Shown piece after piece: positions 1-7,207 of a stretch of 15,718 nt of DNA (its first letter is position 1; every line of letters begins with the position of its first letter). The notes beneath the pieces were generated by a model, which saw only the letters and a list, made by a program, of their open reading frames with translations, searched no databases and was not told where the DNA came from. The stretch is from contig JAUVBP010000004.1 in assembly GCA_030591125.1 (NCBI GenBank), positions 1 to 15,718 on the forward strand, in the 5' to 3' direction. Source of the DNA: Candidatus Woesearchaeota archaeon (lineage in GTDB: Archaea > Nanobdellota > Nanobdellia > Woesearchaeales > UBA11576). The position numbers and the translations under genes were made by a program.

Positions 1-3
1 GCA

Positions 4-12
4 ATTATTTAA
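4..12 (+). promoter_or_regulatory. Probable TATA box for leuS, with short leader hairpin
   Basis: ATTATTTAA lies at the left edge of the window and would place transcription start near 34, about 50 nt before the chosen leuS start. ACCTGC (16-21) and GCAGGT (34-39) could pair as a 6-bp stem around the presumed start; its role is unknown. The window edge prevents checking for a BRE or an upstream gene. Confidence 0.45.
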
Positions 13-85
13 GCCACCTGCAGGGTACTACAGGCAGGTTGAGCATGTTTGATTATGTTCATTGTTTTGAGTGGTGTTTAGGCAA

Positions 86-2791
86 ATGACAGGACAGACC
101 AGTTTCAGTGAGATAGAGAAGAGATGGCAGAAGAAGTGGGCGGATGAGCAGGTATTCAAGACTTCTTCTGATCCTGACCGGCCCAAGTTCTACTGCCTTG
201 AGATGTACCCTTACCCGTCGGGAAAGCTCCATATGGGACATCTGAGGAACTATTCTATCGGTGATTCTTTCGCACGATACAAGCGTATGCGTGGCTTCAA
301 TGTCCTGTATCCTATGGGCTATGATGCTTTCGGGCTTCCTGCTGAGAATGCAGCGATCAAACACAAGACTCATCCTGAGGAGTGGACGCGTCGCTGTATA
401 GCTGACATGAAGGCACAGCAGAGTGCTTTGGGAATCTCTTATGATTGGGACAGACAGGTCCAGAGCATAGACCCTGAGTACTATCGGTGGAACCAGTGGA
501 TATTCCTTAAGATGCTGGAGAAGGGCCTTGCCTACAAGAAGGCCGCCCCTATCAACTGGTGTCCTGACTGCAATACTGTACTTGCGAACGAGCAGGTCGA
601 GGATGGCAAGTGCTGGCGATGCAAGCATGTTGTTGAGGAGAAGAACCTGGAGCAGTGGTTCTTCAAGGTCACAGCATATGCTGACAGGCTCCTGGAGGGT
701 CTTGAGCATCTGGAGCATTGGCCTGAGCAGGTCAAGGTGATGCAGAGCAACTGGATCGGGAAGTCATATGGTACGATCATTGATTTTGATGTTGTCGACG
801 AGTCTGGTAAGAAGATCGACACGATATCTACATTCACCACAAGGCCTGATACTGCTTATGGCATAACATATCTCGTATTGGCTGCTGAGCACCCTAAGGT
901 GCTGGAATGGACAGGAGGCACCAAGTATGCGGAGCCGGTCAAGAGCTTCATATCCGAGGTCAAGAAGCAGACGATCATCGAGCGTACCTCCGAGACCAAG
1001 GAGAAGAATGGTGAGTTTCTGGGGGTCTATTTTGTCAACCCAGTAAATGGCGAGAAGTGCCCTCTCTGGGTCGGTGATTATGTGCTCATGAACTACGGTA
1101 CTGGTGCTGTGATGGCAGTCCCTGCCCACGACCAGCGGGACTTTGAGTTTGCCAAGAGATATGGCCTGCCGCTTAAGGTCGTGATAAACCCTAAAGACGG
1201 GCATGAGCTCAATCCTGATAAGATGGCCAGGGCATTCTGTGATGAAGGTGTGATGGCTAATTCAGGTGATTTCAATGGTTCTGAGAGCCGTGATGCTATT
1301 GAGGAGATATCAAAGTTCCTTGAGTCTAAAGATTGGGGAAAGCGCACTGTCAATTACAGGCTCCGTGACTGGCTCATATCACGCCAGAGGTACTGGGGCA
1401 CCCCTATACCGATAATCTATTGCGAGAAGTGCGGTATCGTGCCTGTACCGTATGACCAGCTTCCAGTCACACTGCCTAAGGACGTGGAATTCACAGGAGA
1501 GGGGAACCCTCTTGCAAAGTCCGAAAGCTTCACGAAGACGACCTGCCCAAAGTGTTCTGCGCCAGCCAGGCGCGAGACAGATACGATGGACACATTCATG
1601 GACTCTTCCTGGTACTTCTTCAGATACCTCTCACCCAAGATGGACTCCCTTCCGTTTGACAAGAAGGATTCTGATTATTGGATGCCTGTCGACCAGTATA
1701 TCGGGGGCATAGAGCACGCGATATTACATCTCCTTTATGCCCGCTTTCTCACCAAGGTGTTGAAGGATCTGGGCTTGACCGATGTCGATGAGCCGTTCCA
1801 CAGCCTGCTCTGTCAGGGCATGGTGACAAAGGATGGTGCGAAGATGTCAAAATCTATCGGTAATGTCGTCGATCCTGCAGAGATAATGGACAGGTACGGC
1901 GCAGATACAGCAAGGATATTCATGTTATTTTCCGCCCTTCCTGAGAAGGAGCTGGAGTGGTCTGACAAGGGTGTCCAGGGAGCGTTCCGCTTCCGTAACC
2001 GTGTATGGCGCCTGGTCGATGAGGCTCCTGAGACTGAGGCGCGCGAGCATAATAATTCTGATCGGCAGATGATCAGCAGGATGAATAGGACCATAGCCAG
2101 CGTGACCGGTCTGCTTGAGGACATAAGACCCAGCCTTGCCATTGGTGCATTGATGGAGTTTGTGAATGCGATCTACAAGTACAGGGAAGCTAAGGTGCAC
2201 GTTGATGTCCACGCCGAGCTTTTGGAGAATCTTGCCCTTCTTCTGGCCCCTTTCTCACCTCATCTTTCAGAGGAGATGTGGGAGCGGTTAGGTAAGGATG
2301 GGTTCATATCGCTTGCTAAATGGCCGGAGTCTGATGAAGGCAGGATAGATCCTGAGGCAGAGGCGTCTGATGAGCTGGTCTCATCCACTGCGTCTGATAT
2401 CTGCAGGGTGCTTGAGCTTGCCAAACTGGACAAGCCGTCCAAGGTCAGGCTGTTCATCTCAGATGCCTGGAAATATGACTTTGTCAGGCAGCTGAAGCAG
2501 GAGCTTGAGAAGACGCGAGACGTCGGCTCCATACTGAAATCAATCATGTCAACAGGTCTGAAGGTATATGGTCAAGAGATATCCAAGCTTGTCCCAAAGC
2601 TTGCGGCTGATGCCTGCAAGATGCCTGCAGTAGTGATGGACCAGGATAAGGAAGTGGCTGTCCTGGAAGAGAACAGAGCCACGCTTGAGAAGCAGTTCGG
2701 ATGCCCTGTGGAATTGGTCAGGGCGCAGGAAGCGAAGGAGCCGAAGGCCAGGCAGGCGATGCCAGGGAAACCTGCAATACTCGTCGAGTGA
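86..2791 (+). CDS. leuS: Leucyl-tRNA synthetase, bacterial-type architecture
   Basis: Class I aminoacyl-tRNA synthetase that charges tRNA(Leu) in the cytoplasm, 901 aa from the ATG at 86. An in-frame GTG lies upstream at 71, but a GGTG Shine-Dalgarno-like stretch (73-76) sits at a suitable distance before ATG 86. Visible motifs are HMGH at residues 49-52, zinc-finger Cys pairs C159/C162 and C176/C179, the editing-domain threonine-rich TFTTRPDT (249-256), the editing aspartate in AHDQRD (about D349), ISRQRYWG (431-438) and KMSKS (586-590). The editing domain follows the first zinc module, as in bacterial enzymes. The last 140 residues or so do not read like the bacterial C-terminal domain; the segment around SDAWKYDF and the final AMPGKPAILVE look more like archaeal-type tails, which is inference. 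It is followed after 64 bp by a dGTPase-like gene on the same strand and probably shares its transcript. Confidence 0.96.
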   Translation: MTGQTSFSEIEKRWQKKWADEQVFKTSSDPDRPKFYCLEMYPYPSGKLHMGHLRNYSIGDSFARYKRMRGFNVLYPMGYDAFGLPAENAAIKHKTHPEEWTRRCIADMKAQQSALGISYDWDRQVQSIDPEYYRWNQWIFLKMLEKGLAYKKAAPINWCPDCNTVLANEQVEDGKCWRCKHVVEEKNLEQWFFKVTAYADRLLEGLEHLEHWPEQVKVMQSNWIGKSYGTIIDFDVVDESGKKIDTISTFTTRPDTAYGITYLVLAAEHPKVLEWTGGTKYAEPVKSFISEVKKQTIIERTSETKEKNGEFLGVYFVNPVNGEKCPLWVGDYVLMNYGTGAVMAVPAHDQRDFEFAKRYGLPLKVVINPKDGHELNPDKMARAFCDEGVMANSGDFNGSESRDAIEEISKFLESKDWGKRTVNYRLRDWLISRQRYWGTPIPIIYCEKCGIVPVPYDQLPVTLPKDVEFTGEGNPLAKSESFTKTTCPKCSAPARRETDTMDTFMDSSWYFFRYLSPKMDSLPFDKKDSDYWMPVDQYIGGIEHAILHLLYARFLTKVLKDLGLTDVDEPFHSLLCQGMVTKDGAKMSKSIGNVVDPAEIMDRYGADTARIFMLFSALPEKELEWSDKGVQGAFRFRNRVWRLVDEAPETEAREHNNSDRQMISRMNRTIASVTGLLEDIRPSLAIGALMEFVNAIYKYREAKVHVDVHAELLENLALLLAPFSPHLSEEMWERLGKDGFISLAKWPESDEGRIDPEAEASDELVSSTASDICRVLELAKLDKPSKVRLFISDAWKYDFVRQLKQELEKTRDVGSILKSIMSTGLKVYGQEISKLVPKLAADACKMPAVVMDQDKEVAVLEENRATLEKQFGCPVELVRAQEAKEPKARQAMPGKPAILVE

Positions 2792-2855
2792 TGTATTGAT
2801 TTGAGATATTCATTCAGTGTCTTTTGAAATGTTTTGAGAGGTGTGAGAGGAAGAC

Positions 2856-3932
2856 ATGGGATTCAGACATAGGACTAGGAAAGAGAAGGAAGAGGCAGAG
2901 AATACCCTGATAGCGATAGGGAATCTTTCTGATATGTACTCACTTTCATCAGCTTCAAAGGGCAGGCAGCATCCTGATCGCCAGAGCACCTGGCGGACCT
3001 GCTATGAGCGCGATGTTGACAGGATAATCTATTCTATGGCTTACCGTAGGCTAAGGAACAAGACCCAGGTGTTCATGTTCCCTTCAGAGCAGCACATAAC
3101 TACAAGGTTGATGCACACAGAAGAGGTGTACCAAGTAGCTAGGGGTGTGTGCTCATTTCTGGGACTTAACCAGACATTGGCAGAGGCCATAGCCAGAGGT
3201 CATGATCTGGGCCATACCCCCTTCGGGCATACCGGAGAGGAAGAGCTCGAGATGGTGATGCAGGAGATTCTTGGTGATGATTCTTACACGTTCCATCATG
3301 CGAAATATGGTCTTGACATCGTCGACAGGATTGAGAAGGATGGTAAGGGGCTTAACCTCACTCATGAGGTCAGGGATGGCATAGCCAAGCACTCTTTAGG
3401 TAAAGAGAGATCAAAGGACCCTAAGTATTGGCCTGAGACAGTGGAAGGCAGGGTAGTCTTCTGGTCAGACAAGATTGCCTACACCTGCAGCGATATGGAT
3501 GATGCTCTTCGCGTGGGTGCATTGAATGAATCAGACCTGCCACAAGCAGAGCTGAGACTGCTGGGACCACGGAAATCCAAGTGGATAGGCTCTCTGAACA
3601 AGGCATTGGTCGAGACAAGCCTTGCATATGGTGACGTGAACAATGACTCTTTCAGCGGAGAATACAGGGATGCCTTTGATACTATCAAGGACTTCATGTA
3701 CAGGAACGTCTATGGCGGAAAGACTGGTGATCCCGATGATCCTTTGAAGAAGGAGTTCAAGAAGGCCCGGAAACAGATAAGATTGGTGTTCGAACATGTC
3801 ATGGAGACCCGGTTCTCAGACCTGGAACAGAAGGACGCAGCACACAAGACTCTCGACGTAGTGGCCTGCATGACTGACCAGTCTATAATGCGTTATTTCA
3901 AGGAGAATTTTCAGCCGAAAGCGATATATTGA
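2856..3932 (+). CDS. dgt: dGTPase-like HD-domain triphosphohydrolase
   Basis: 358-aa cytosolic HD-superfamily hydrolase resembling deoxyguanosine triphosphate triphosphohydrolases, which remove the whole triphosphate from dNTPs. Seen directly: YRRLRNKTQVF (63-73), RLMHTEEV with metal ligand H87, the GHDLGHTPFGH block with H116/D117 plus H120 and H125, FHHAKYGL (146-153) where the family usually has FxHNxQ, and the late metal ligand D205 in WSDKIAY. A purine-rich GAGAGGTG/GAGAGG stretch lies just before ATG 2856. The gene follows leuS by 64 bp with no convincing TATA box between, so cotranscription is likely. It ends 16 bp from the convergent HIT gene. Substrate preference among dNTPs cannot be told from sequence; a broader HD phosphohydrolase role is possible. 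Confidence 0.88.
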   Translation: MGFRHRTRKEKEEAENTLIAIGNLSDMYSLSSASKGRQHPDRQSTWRTCYERDVDRIIYSMAYRRLRNKTQVFMFPSEQHITTRLMHTEEVYQVARGVCSFLGLNQTLAEAIARGHDLGHTPFGHTGEEELEMVMQEILGDDSYTFHHAKYGLDIVDRIEKDGKGLNLTHEVRDGIAKHSLGKERSKDPKYWPETVEGRVVFWSDKIAYTCSDMDDALRVGALNESDLPQAELRLLGPRKSKWIGSLNKALVETSLAYGDVNNDSFSGEYRDAFDTIKDFMYRNVYGGKTGDPDDPLKKEFKKARKQIRLVFEHVMETRFSDLEQKDAAHKTLDVVACMTDQSIMRYFKENFQPKAIY

Positions 3933-3948
3933 GTTAAGTCGATCTACA

Positions 3949-4587
3949 TCAAGGCATGCGCCTGAGCTGTTTTATCATGTAGTTCTCATTGTCCTGTCCA
4001 GAAGGCTCAGATGACTTTTCAGGTTTTTTGTCATCTTCTTTGTCATCCTTATCAGCAGGCTTCTCTTCTCTCTCATCACCCTTACCAGCATCTTGTTCAG
4101 GAACATTCTCCTCACCCAATCCGAGCTTTTCAGGCTTCTTGTCAAGGTCAACGACTTCGTTCTTCTGCTCATGTCCTATCAGGTCGCACTTGTCCTTGAT
4201 CTTGCCCTGCGCTGCCTTGAGTTCCTCCTCTGGCAGCTTTTTCGGGGTCCAGATGAAGTTGAGCTTGTCATCATTCTTCCTTGCTATCACGTCGATATGG
4301 AAGTGTCCTCCCTTCTTCAGGAGGCTCCCTGAATTGGCGATTATGTTGGTCCCATGCGCTTCGAGGTTCTCGAACAGCGCTGTGGCTGAGAAGCTTGCAG
4401 CATAGAATATGTGCTCCACATCCTTGTCTTCTATCCCCTGGATGTTGTCATGGTGCTCTTTGGATATGACCTGGACATGGCCTTTTGTGATAGGATCCGC
4501 TGGAATGACCACAATCACCTTATCATCCTCATAGAGGAGGTTAGGCTTTTTCTGCACAATTTCACAATATTTGCAGCCCTCGACCAT
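3949..4587 (-). CDS. HIT-family protein with acidic low-complexity tail (HxHxD triad)
   Basis: 212-aa HIT-domain (histidine triad) protein; the family comprises nucleotide-binding hydrolases and transferases. The N-terminal 110 residues or so contain a CxxC zinc-type pair (C5, C8), the TKGHVQVISKEHH segment (34-46) and the triad region HFHIDV (95-100). Here the first and catalytic middle histidines (H95, H97) remain, but the third is Asp99. After about residue 135 comes a strongly charged Lys/Glu/Asp tail that looks disordered, ending in a compact basic NYMIKQLRRMP segment that may be a short interaction motif (inference). The ATG lies 2 bp after the stop of the other HIT gene, with GGCGGTGA from the upstream coding sequence as Shine-Dalgarno, so translation is probably coupled. 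Substrate unknown. Confidence 0.85.
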   Translation of the reverse strand: MVEGCKYCEIVQKKPNLLYEDDKVIVVIPADPITKGHVQVISKEHHDNIQGIEDKDVEHIFYAASFSATALFENLEAHGTNIIANSGSLLKKGGHFHIDVIARKNDDKLNFIWTPKKLPEEELKAAQGKIKDKCDLIGHEQKNEVVDLDKKPEKLGLGEENVPEQDAGKGDEREEKPADKDDKEDDKKPEKSSEPSGQDNENYMIKQLRRMP

Positions 4588-4589
4588 CT

Positions 4590-5399
4590 TCAGTCACCGC
4601 CTCCATTACCATCCTGATCCTCATCACGGAGCTCATCTCCCCCCAGGCTCAGCTTTCCAGGGGTCCTGGGTTTGGCCTTTTTCTTCACCTCTTCTATTAT
4701 CTCGTCGAGATTGAACTGGCTGAACAGCTGCTGCAGCTGTGAGTGCTGTGGAACCATCTTCTTGAACTGGTCTGTCTGGTTGAGTATGAGCTGCTTGACC
4801 TGGGGGTTGGAATCTATGATCTGGAGCAGCTGTTCTTTGGTCACTTTCTGTGGTTGACCTGCTCCACCAGGGCCTCCCCTGAAACTGCCAGAAGCGTTCC
4901 CTTCAGTAAATCCTAAGGCAGGAAGGTTTTTCTGCAGCATGGCATTCAGTATTCCGCCGGCTTTTTCGGTGACTTCTTTGGTCTCATTTTCTGGTGCTTC
5001 TTTACCCTTTACATCCATCATCTCAAGCCCGTCCCCTTTGTCCCTTGGGATTATATGGAGCATGAAATGGGCGCTCTGCTGGCCTGCTGCCCCTCCATTG
5101 GCTATGAATATCGTGGTTTCCTTGCACAAAAGTGAGTCTTTGACACATTTATCGATGGCTTTTACCTTGTCAAACAGGTGTTTGAACGTCTCTGGAGGTA
5201 TCAGCGGCATTATAGGGTAATGCTCTTTGGGCATGAGCAGGACATGGCCTTTAGAAGCAGGGTTTATGTCGAGGATACCGACGACAAGATCATCCTCGTA
5301 TACTTTTTTTGATGGTATCTTACCTGAGATTATCTGGCAGAATATGCACTGTTTTTTCTGCTCTTCGAGCATCTTCTGCTGTTCTGGGGAAATCTCCAT
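4590..5399 (-). CDS. HIT-family protein lacking the middle histidine (HxMxH), with C-terminal extension
   Basis: 269-aa HIT-domain protein. Residues 1-125 form the HIT fold: CxxC (C18, C21), IPSKKVYEDD (28-37), SKGHVLLMPKEHY (49-61) and the triad region HFMLHIIPRD (111-120). The middle position, which is the nucleophilic histidine in active HIT enzymes, is Met113; the codon is an unambiguous ATG. The protein may therefore bind nucleotide without hydrolysis or work with its neighbour, whose defect is complementary. The C-terminal half has a Glu/Lys-rich helix, a Gly-rich linker (about 165-181), a helical Gln-rich stretch (about 184-243) with a STI1-like look that I hold only weakly, and a charged tail. 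A TATA box 27 bp upstream of the ATG makes this the leaderless first gene of a two-gene unit. Confidence 0.85.
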   Translation of the reverse strand: MEISPEQQKMLEEQKKQCIFCQIISGKIPSKKVYEDDLVVGILDINPASKGHVLLMPKEHYPIMPLIPPETFKHLFDKVKAIDKCVKDSLLCKETTIFIANGGAAGQQSAHFMLHIIPRDKGDGLEMMDVKGKEAPENETKEVTEKAGGILNAMLQKNLPALGFTEGNASGSFRGGPGGAGQPQKVTKEQLLQIIDSNPQVKQLILNQTDQFKKMVPQHSQLQQLFSQFNLDEIIEEVKKKAKPRTPGKLSLGGDELRDEDQDGNGGGD

Positions 5400-5421
5400 A
5401 CCCGAAAGTGCAGGATATTGT

Positions 5422-5430
5422 ATTTATAAA
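5422..5430 (-). promoter_or_regulatory. TATA box of the HIT gene pair
   Basis: Minus-strand TTTATAAAT is centred about 27 bp upstream of ATG 5399, so transcription should begin at or next to the start codon, giving a leaderless mRNA for the first HIT gene. Confidence 0.7.
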
Positions 5431-5437
5431 GGTTGAC

Positions 5438-5480
5438 AAAAAAAGAATTGCTGAAAAATTATTGAATAAAATAAAAATGA
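5438..5480 (-). terminator. T-rich terminator after the RelA/SpoT-like gene
   Basis: Read on the minus strand, the stretch after the stop at 5486 is T-rich, with runs near 5471-5476, 5454-5458 and a 7-T run at 5438-5444. This fits archaeal oligo-T termination just before the promoter of the HIT pair. Confidence 0.55.
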
Positions 5481-5485
5481 TTTTG

Positions 5486-6292
5486 TTATAGCTGAGAGTC
5501 CTGGGCGAGCCTTGCCACATCATTCTTGTCGAAGCCGTGGTAACCGTCCTTCTTGGAGGCCTCTTCTGCCTCGACAGTCATGAGCTGAAGCTCTCTCACA
5601 AGCCCTTTATACTCAATCTGGAGGTGTTTTGCCCTGTATGTGGGCTTGTCCTTCTCCTCATAGCCGACAATCCTCATGTTCTCCCTGGTGTCCACCCAGT
5701 CTATCATCTTGTCTGTGCCTTCTTCTGTCTCGAATAGGGCTCGTGTAGCTGAACAGTCTCCCATGACATATGTGAGCGTCTGGCTGTCAACATCGATCCG
5801 ATAAGGGGATTCTTCTTCCAAGGCCCGTCTTGCAGTCTCCTCGTCGATATGGCTCTTTCTGAAGACTTTCGCGAGAGTGTTCCTTCCTCTTTTGACCCTT
5901 GTCTTGAACAAGGACAGGCCCATATCACCAGAGTATGTATTGATGTATCTTATCCCTGCAAGGCCGCAGGTCCCTGGCTTGAACTCATACTTGTCCATGT
6001 GTGCATCGACAAATACGCGTGCGAACCGGTCAAGTCCATCAGCGTCGAGAAGCAGCACTTCCTCGATATCGGTCTCTATTCTCGCTATATCTGCATTCGG
6101 GTCTTCACAAAGCAGGTGTTTTGCCTCCATGACCAGATCGCTGAGCGCATCTGGCATGGTGACCGCTTTGCTGAAATCTGCCGCTACCGAATACTTCATC
6201 AGTTCCTCGAGGCTTGGCTTCTTTACAAGCTCAAGTCGAGTTGTCTCTACATAGTCTCTCTCTATGTATAGTTCCTCTGCAGTGGCTTCCAT
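5486..6292 (-). CDS. RelA/SpoT-like nucleotidyltransferase-domain protein (putative alarmone synthetase)
   Basis: 268-aa soluble protein whose C-terminal half resembles the RelA/SpoT pppGpp synthetase domain. Motifs in family order: basic KTRVKRGRNTLAKVFRK (130-146) in place of the RxKxxxS..K block; MGDCSATRALFE (177-188), where D179 would match the metal-binding Asp of DxxGxRI; TYRAKHLQI (218-226) for GYRSLH; and ELQLMT (234-239), where E234 would match the essential Glu of ExQIRT. GYHGF (250-254) follows, near where the family has its AAHW. Residues 1-105 are helical, acidic and unrecognised; I see no HD hydrolase, TGS or ACT domain. ATG 6292 has an AGGTG Shine-Dalgarno. No antitoxin-like partner is adjacent. 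Transcribed alone from a TATA box at 6574-6580 through a structured leader. Assignment rests on motif reading and could be a diverged fold relative without synthetase activity. Confidence 0.6.
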   Translation of the reverse strand: MEATAEELYIERDYVETTRLELVKKPSLEELMKYSVAADFSKAVTMPDALSDLVMEAKHLLCEDPNADIARIETDIEEVLLLDADGLDRFARVFVDAHMDKYEFKPGTCGLAGIRYINTYSGDMGLSLFKTRVKRGRNTLAKVFRKSHIDEETARRALEEESPYRIDVDSQTLTYVMGDCSATRALFETEEGTDKMIDWVDTRENMRIVGYEEKDKPTYRAKHLQIEYKGLVRELQLMTVEAEEASKKDGYHGFDKNDVARLAQDSQL

Positions 6293-6326
6293 TTCTTGGC
6301 ACCTTTTCCTTTGTTTCTCGTCGATG

Positions 6327-6414
6327 CCTACGCTGTAAAGAGCCCACAGACAGGGATTTTGTCTTGTCAGAAGTTAATCCAGCGCAACAAAATCCCCGTC
6401 CGTGATGGCGTAGG
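6327..6414 (-). promoter_or_regulatory. Long hairpin in the leader of the RelA/SpoT-like gene
   Basis: On the minus strand CCTACGC (6414-6408) pairs with GCGTAGG (6333-6327). Inside it an 18-bp stem forms between 6404-6387 and 6362-6345 around a 24-nt loop. The stem has two non-Watson-Crick positions that are G·U when read from the minus strand but A·C from the plus strand, so the functional RNA is most likely the minus transcript. It ends about 35 nt before ATG 6292. Candidate attenuator, riboswitch or sRNA; a palindromic mobile remnant is the alternative. Confidence 0.5.
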
Positions 6415-6439
6415 ACTTTGTTAACGCATGATTGAGTAT

Positions 6440-6507
6440 TTTGTGACGTCATAGACGCAAAACACGTTTTTGACGGTAAAGATAGGTCTATGTAGTGAAA
6501 CGTCAAA
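6440..6507 (-). promoter_or_regulatory. Second, upstream hairpin in the same leader
   Basis: GACGT (6445-6449) pairs with ACGTC (6500-6504), CATAGAC (6450-6456) with GTCTATG (6486-6492), and an inner CAAAA/TTTTG pair (6458-6462 with 6468-6472) makes a further arm. With the hairpin at 6327-6414 it fills most of the 260-nt stretch between the predicted transcription start near 6552 and the gene. Small open frames here are not convincing. Confidence 0.4.
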
Positions 6508-6573
6508 GTTGCTATTCCATAATCCATTCATTTCACCAAGAGACATAGTAATTCTTTTTTCACCCTTTCATCT

Positions 6574-6580
6574 TATATAA
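6574..6580 (-). promoter_or_regulatory. TATA box for the RelA/SpoT-like gene
   Basis: Minus-strand TTATATA, in the context CATTTATATAAG, predicts initiation near 6552 and hence a leader of about 260 nt. A second A/T-rich candidate lies at about 6602-6621, so the exact start is uncertain. Confidence 0.5.
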
Positions 6581-6636
6581 ATGTTTTGTTTAAAGATGTG
6601 TATTTTTATAAATTATATATGGTCTTTTATAAAGTT

Positions 6637-6651
6637 CCGTAATTTTTACGG
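6637..6651 (-). terminator. Short hairpin downstream of SRP RNA, possible terminator
   Basis: CCGTAA and TTACGG form a perfect 6-bp stem with a 3-nt loop, 46 nt beyond the predicted 3' end of SRP RNA. No strong T-run follows, so a terminator role is tentative. Confidence 0.25.
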
Positions 6652-6696
6652 GTCAGAGAGGTTTATGATGTTTCAGTCTTATCATTCTAATAGAAA

Positions 6697-6974
6697 GTAG
6701 GCAAGCATGCCCGAAGATGGACCTATACACGACCTATTGGTTTGATCTCAACTTTTCCTCAACCCCGCTACCCTCAGAGCACCGACCTGAACGGTTAGGG
6801 CTGCTCCATTCCTGGTCTGACCCGGTTCCCATTAAGGACAGTCCCTAAGGACAGAGTATCATTGTCCAAGCCAAGGCCAACAAGCCTTGCACAGACCTCT
6901 CTCCGGGCTTCAGCCCCATCGTAAGTCGGTTGATGGTAACAAGAGACGACTAACCTCCCAGCCTAGCCTGCCCA
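6697..6974 (-). ncRNA. Signal recognition particle RNA (7S/SRP RNA)
   Basis: RNA scaffold of the signal recognition particle, which with SRP54 and SRP19 targets nascent membrane and secreted proteins. The minus strand carries the S-domain signature at 6830-6792: GGGUCAGACC, then a CCA-GGAA-UGG tetraloop hairpin, then GAGCAGCC and UAACCG, matching the helix 8 region bound by SRP54. The Alu-domain side shows CUUGUUACC (UGU-type turn) and GCUGAAGCCCGGAGAG. The ends pair as archaeal helix 1: GGCAGGC (6972-6966) with GCUUGCC (6706-6700). A TATA box 26 bp upstream of 6974 fixes the 5' end. Length of about 280 nt fits the archaeal class. Exact termini are estimates. Confidence 0.92.
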
Positions 6975-6995
6975 TGCTGCACCGAATGGAGACTC

Positions 6996-7003
6996 TCTTT
7001 TAA
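6996..7003 (-). promoter_or_regulatory. TATA box of the SRP RNA gene
   Basis: Minus-strand TTTAAAAG, centred near 7000, is 26 bp upstream of the GGGCAGGC that begins SRP RNA helix 1 at about 6973. Confidence 0.75.
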
Positions 7004-7046
7004 ATGTTTTCTAAAAGCTCCTCTCACTATCTTATTATTTACAACA

Positions 7047-7155
7047 GCAAAACCCTGACCGTAGCCACCTGTTCAGCATGCTTTCGGATTGTCCTTTAGC
7101 ATGCGTGGCGGCACGAGAGGTTTTCAAAGAAAACCGGAGTAGGGCGGGGTTTTGC
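7047..7155 (+). ncRNA. Structured repeat element, copy A (candidate ncRNA)
   Basis: Bounded by a perfect 9-bp stem, GCAAAACCC (7047-7055) with GGGTTTTGC (7147-7155). Inside, in order: GACCG (7057-7061), TAGCCACC, GCATGC (7076-7081) paired with GCATGC (7099-7104), GTGGCGGCACGAGA, a 7-bp hairpin with AAA loop (7119-7135) and GGAGTAGGG. Two further copies with the same order lie at 8552-8703 and, reversed, at 9209-9373. A weak TATA-like TTCTAAAAG (7009-7017) would start transcription near 7040. The gene at 7268 has its own TATA box, so this copy is probably not its leader. Function unknown. Confidence 0.6.
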
Positions 7156-7207
7156 TTTAAACGCTCTCTAACTATTGAATTATTGGGCCTCACCCAAACC
7201 AAAATGC

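Noticed and set aside
71..85. GTG at 71 as leuS start
   Set aside because: It would bury the GGTG Shine-Dalgarno and adds five residues with no family support; ATG 86 fits better.
3989..4405. Ser/Phe-rich plus-strand open frames opposite the HIT genes
   Set aside because: They are antisense shadows of the Lys/Glu-rich HIT tail; the minus-strand frames carry recognisable domains.
5486..6292. RelA/SpoT-like gene as part of a toxin-antitoxin pair
   Set aside because: No small adjacent gene on the same strand; upstream is a structured leader and downstream a terminator and the HIT promoter.
6231..6527. 98-aa minus-strand open frame upstream of and overlapping the RelA/SpoT-like gene
   Set aside because: It runs through the long inverted repeats of the leader, has no protein-like pattern and overlaps a well-supported gene start in another frame.
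7047..7155. Copies A-C as H/ACA or C/D guide RNAs, or RNase P RNA
   Set aside because: No common ACA box, C/D boxes or RNase P conserved regions were found, and RNase P RNA would not be multicopy.
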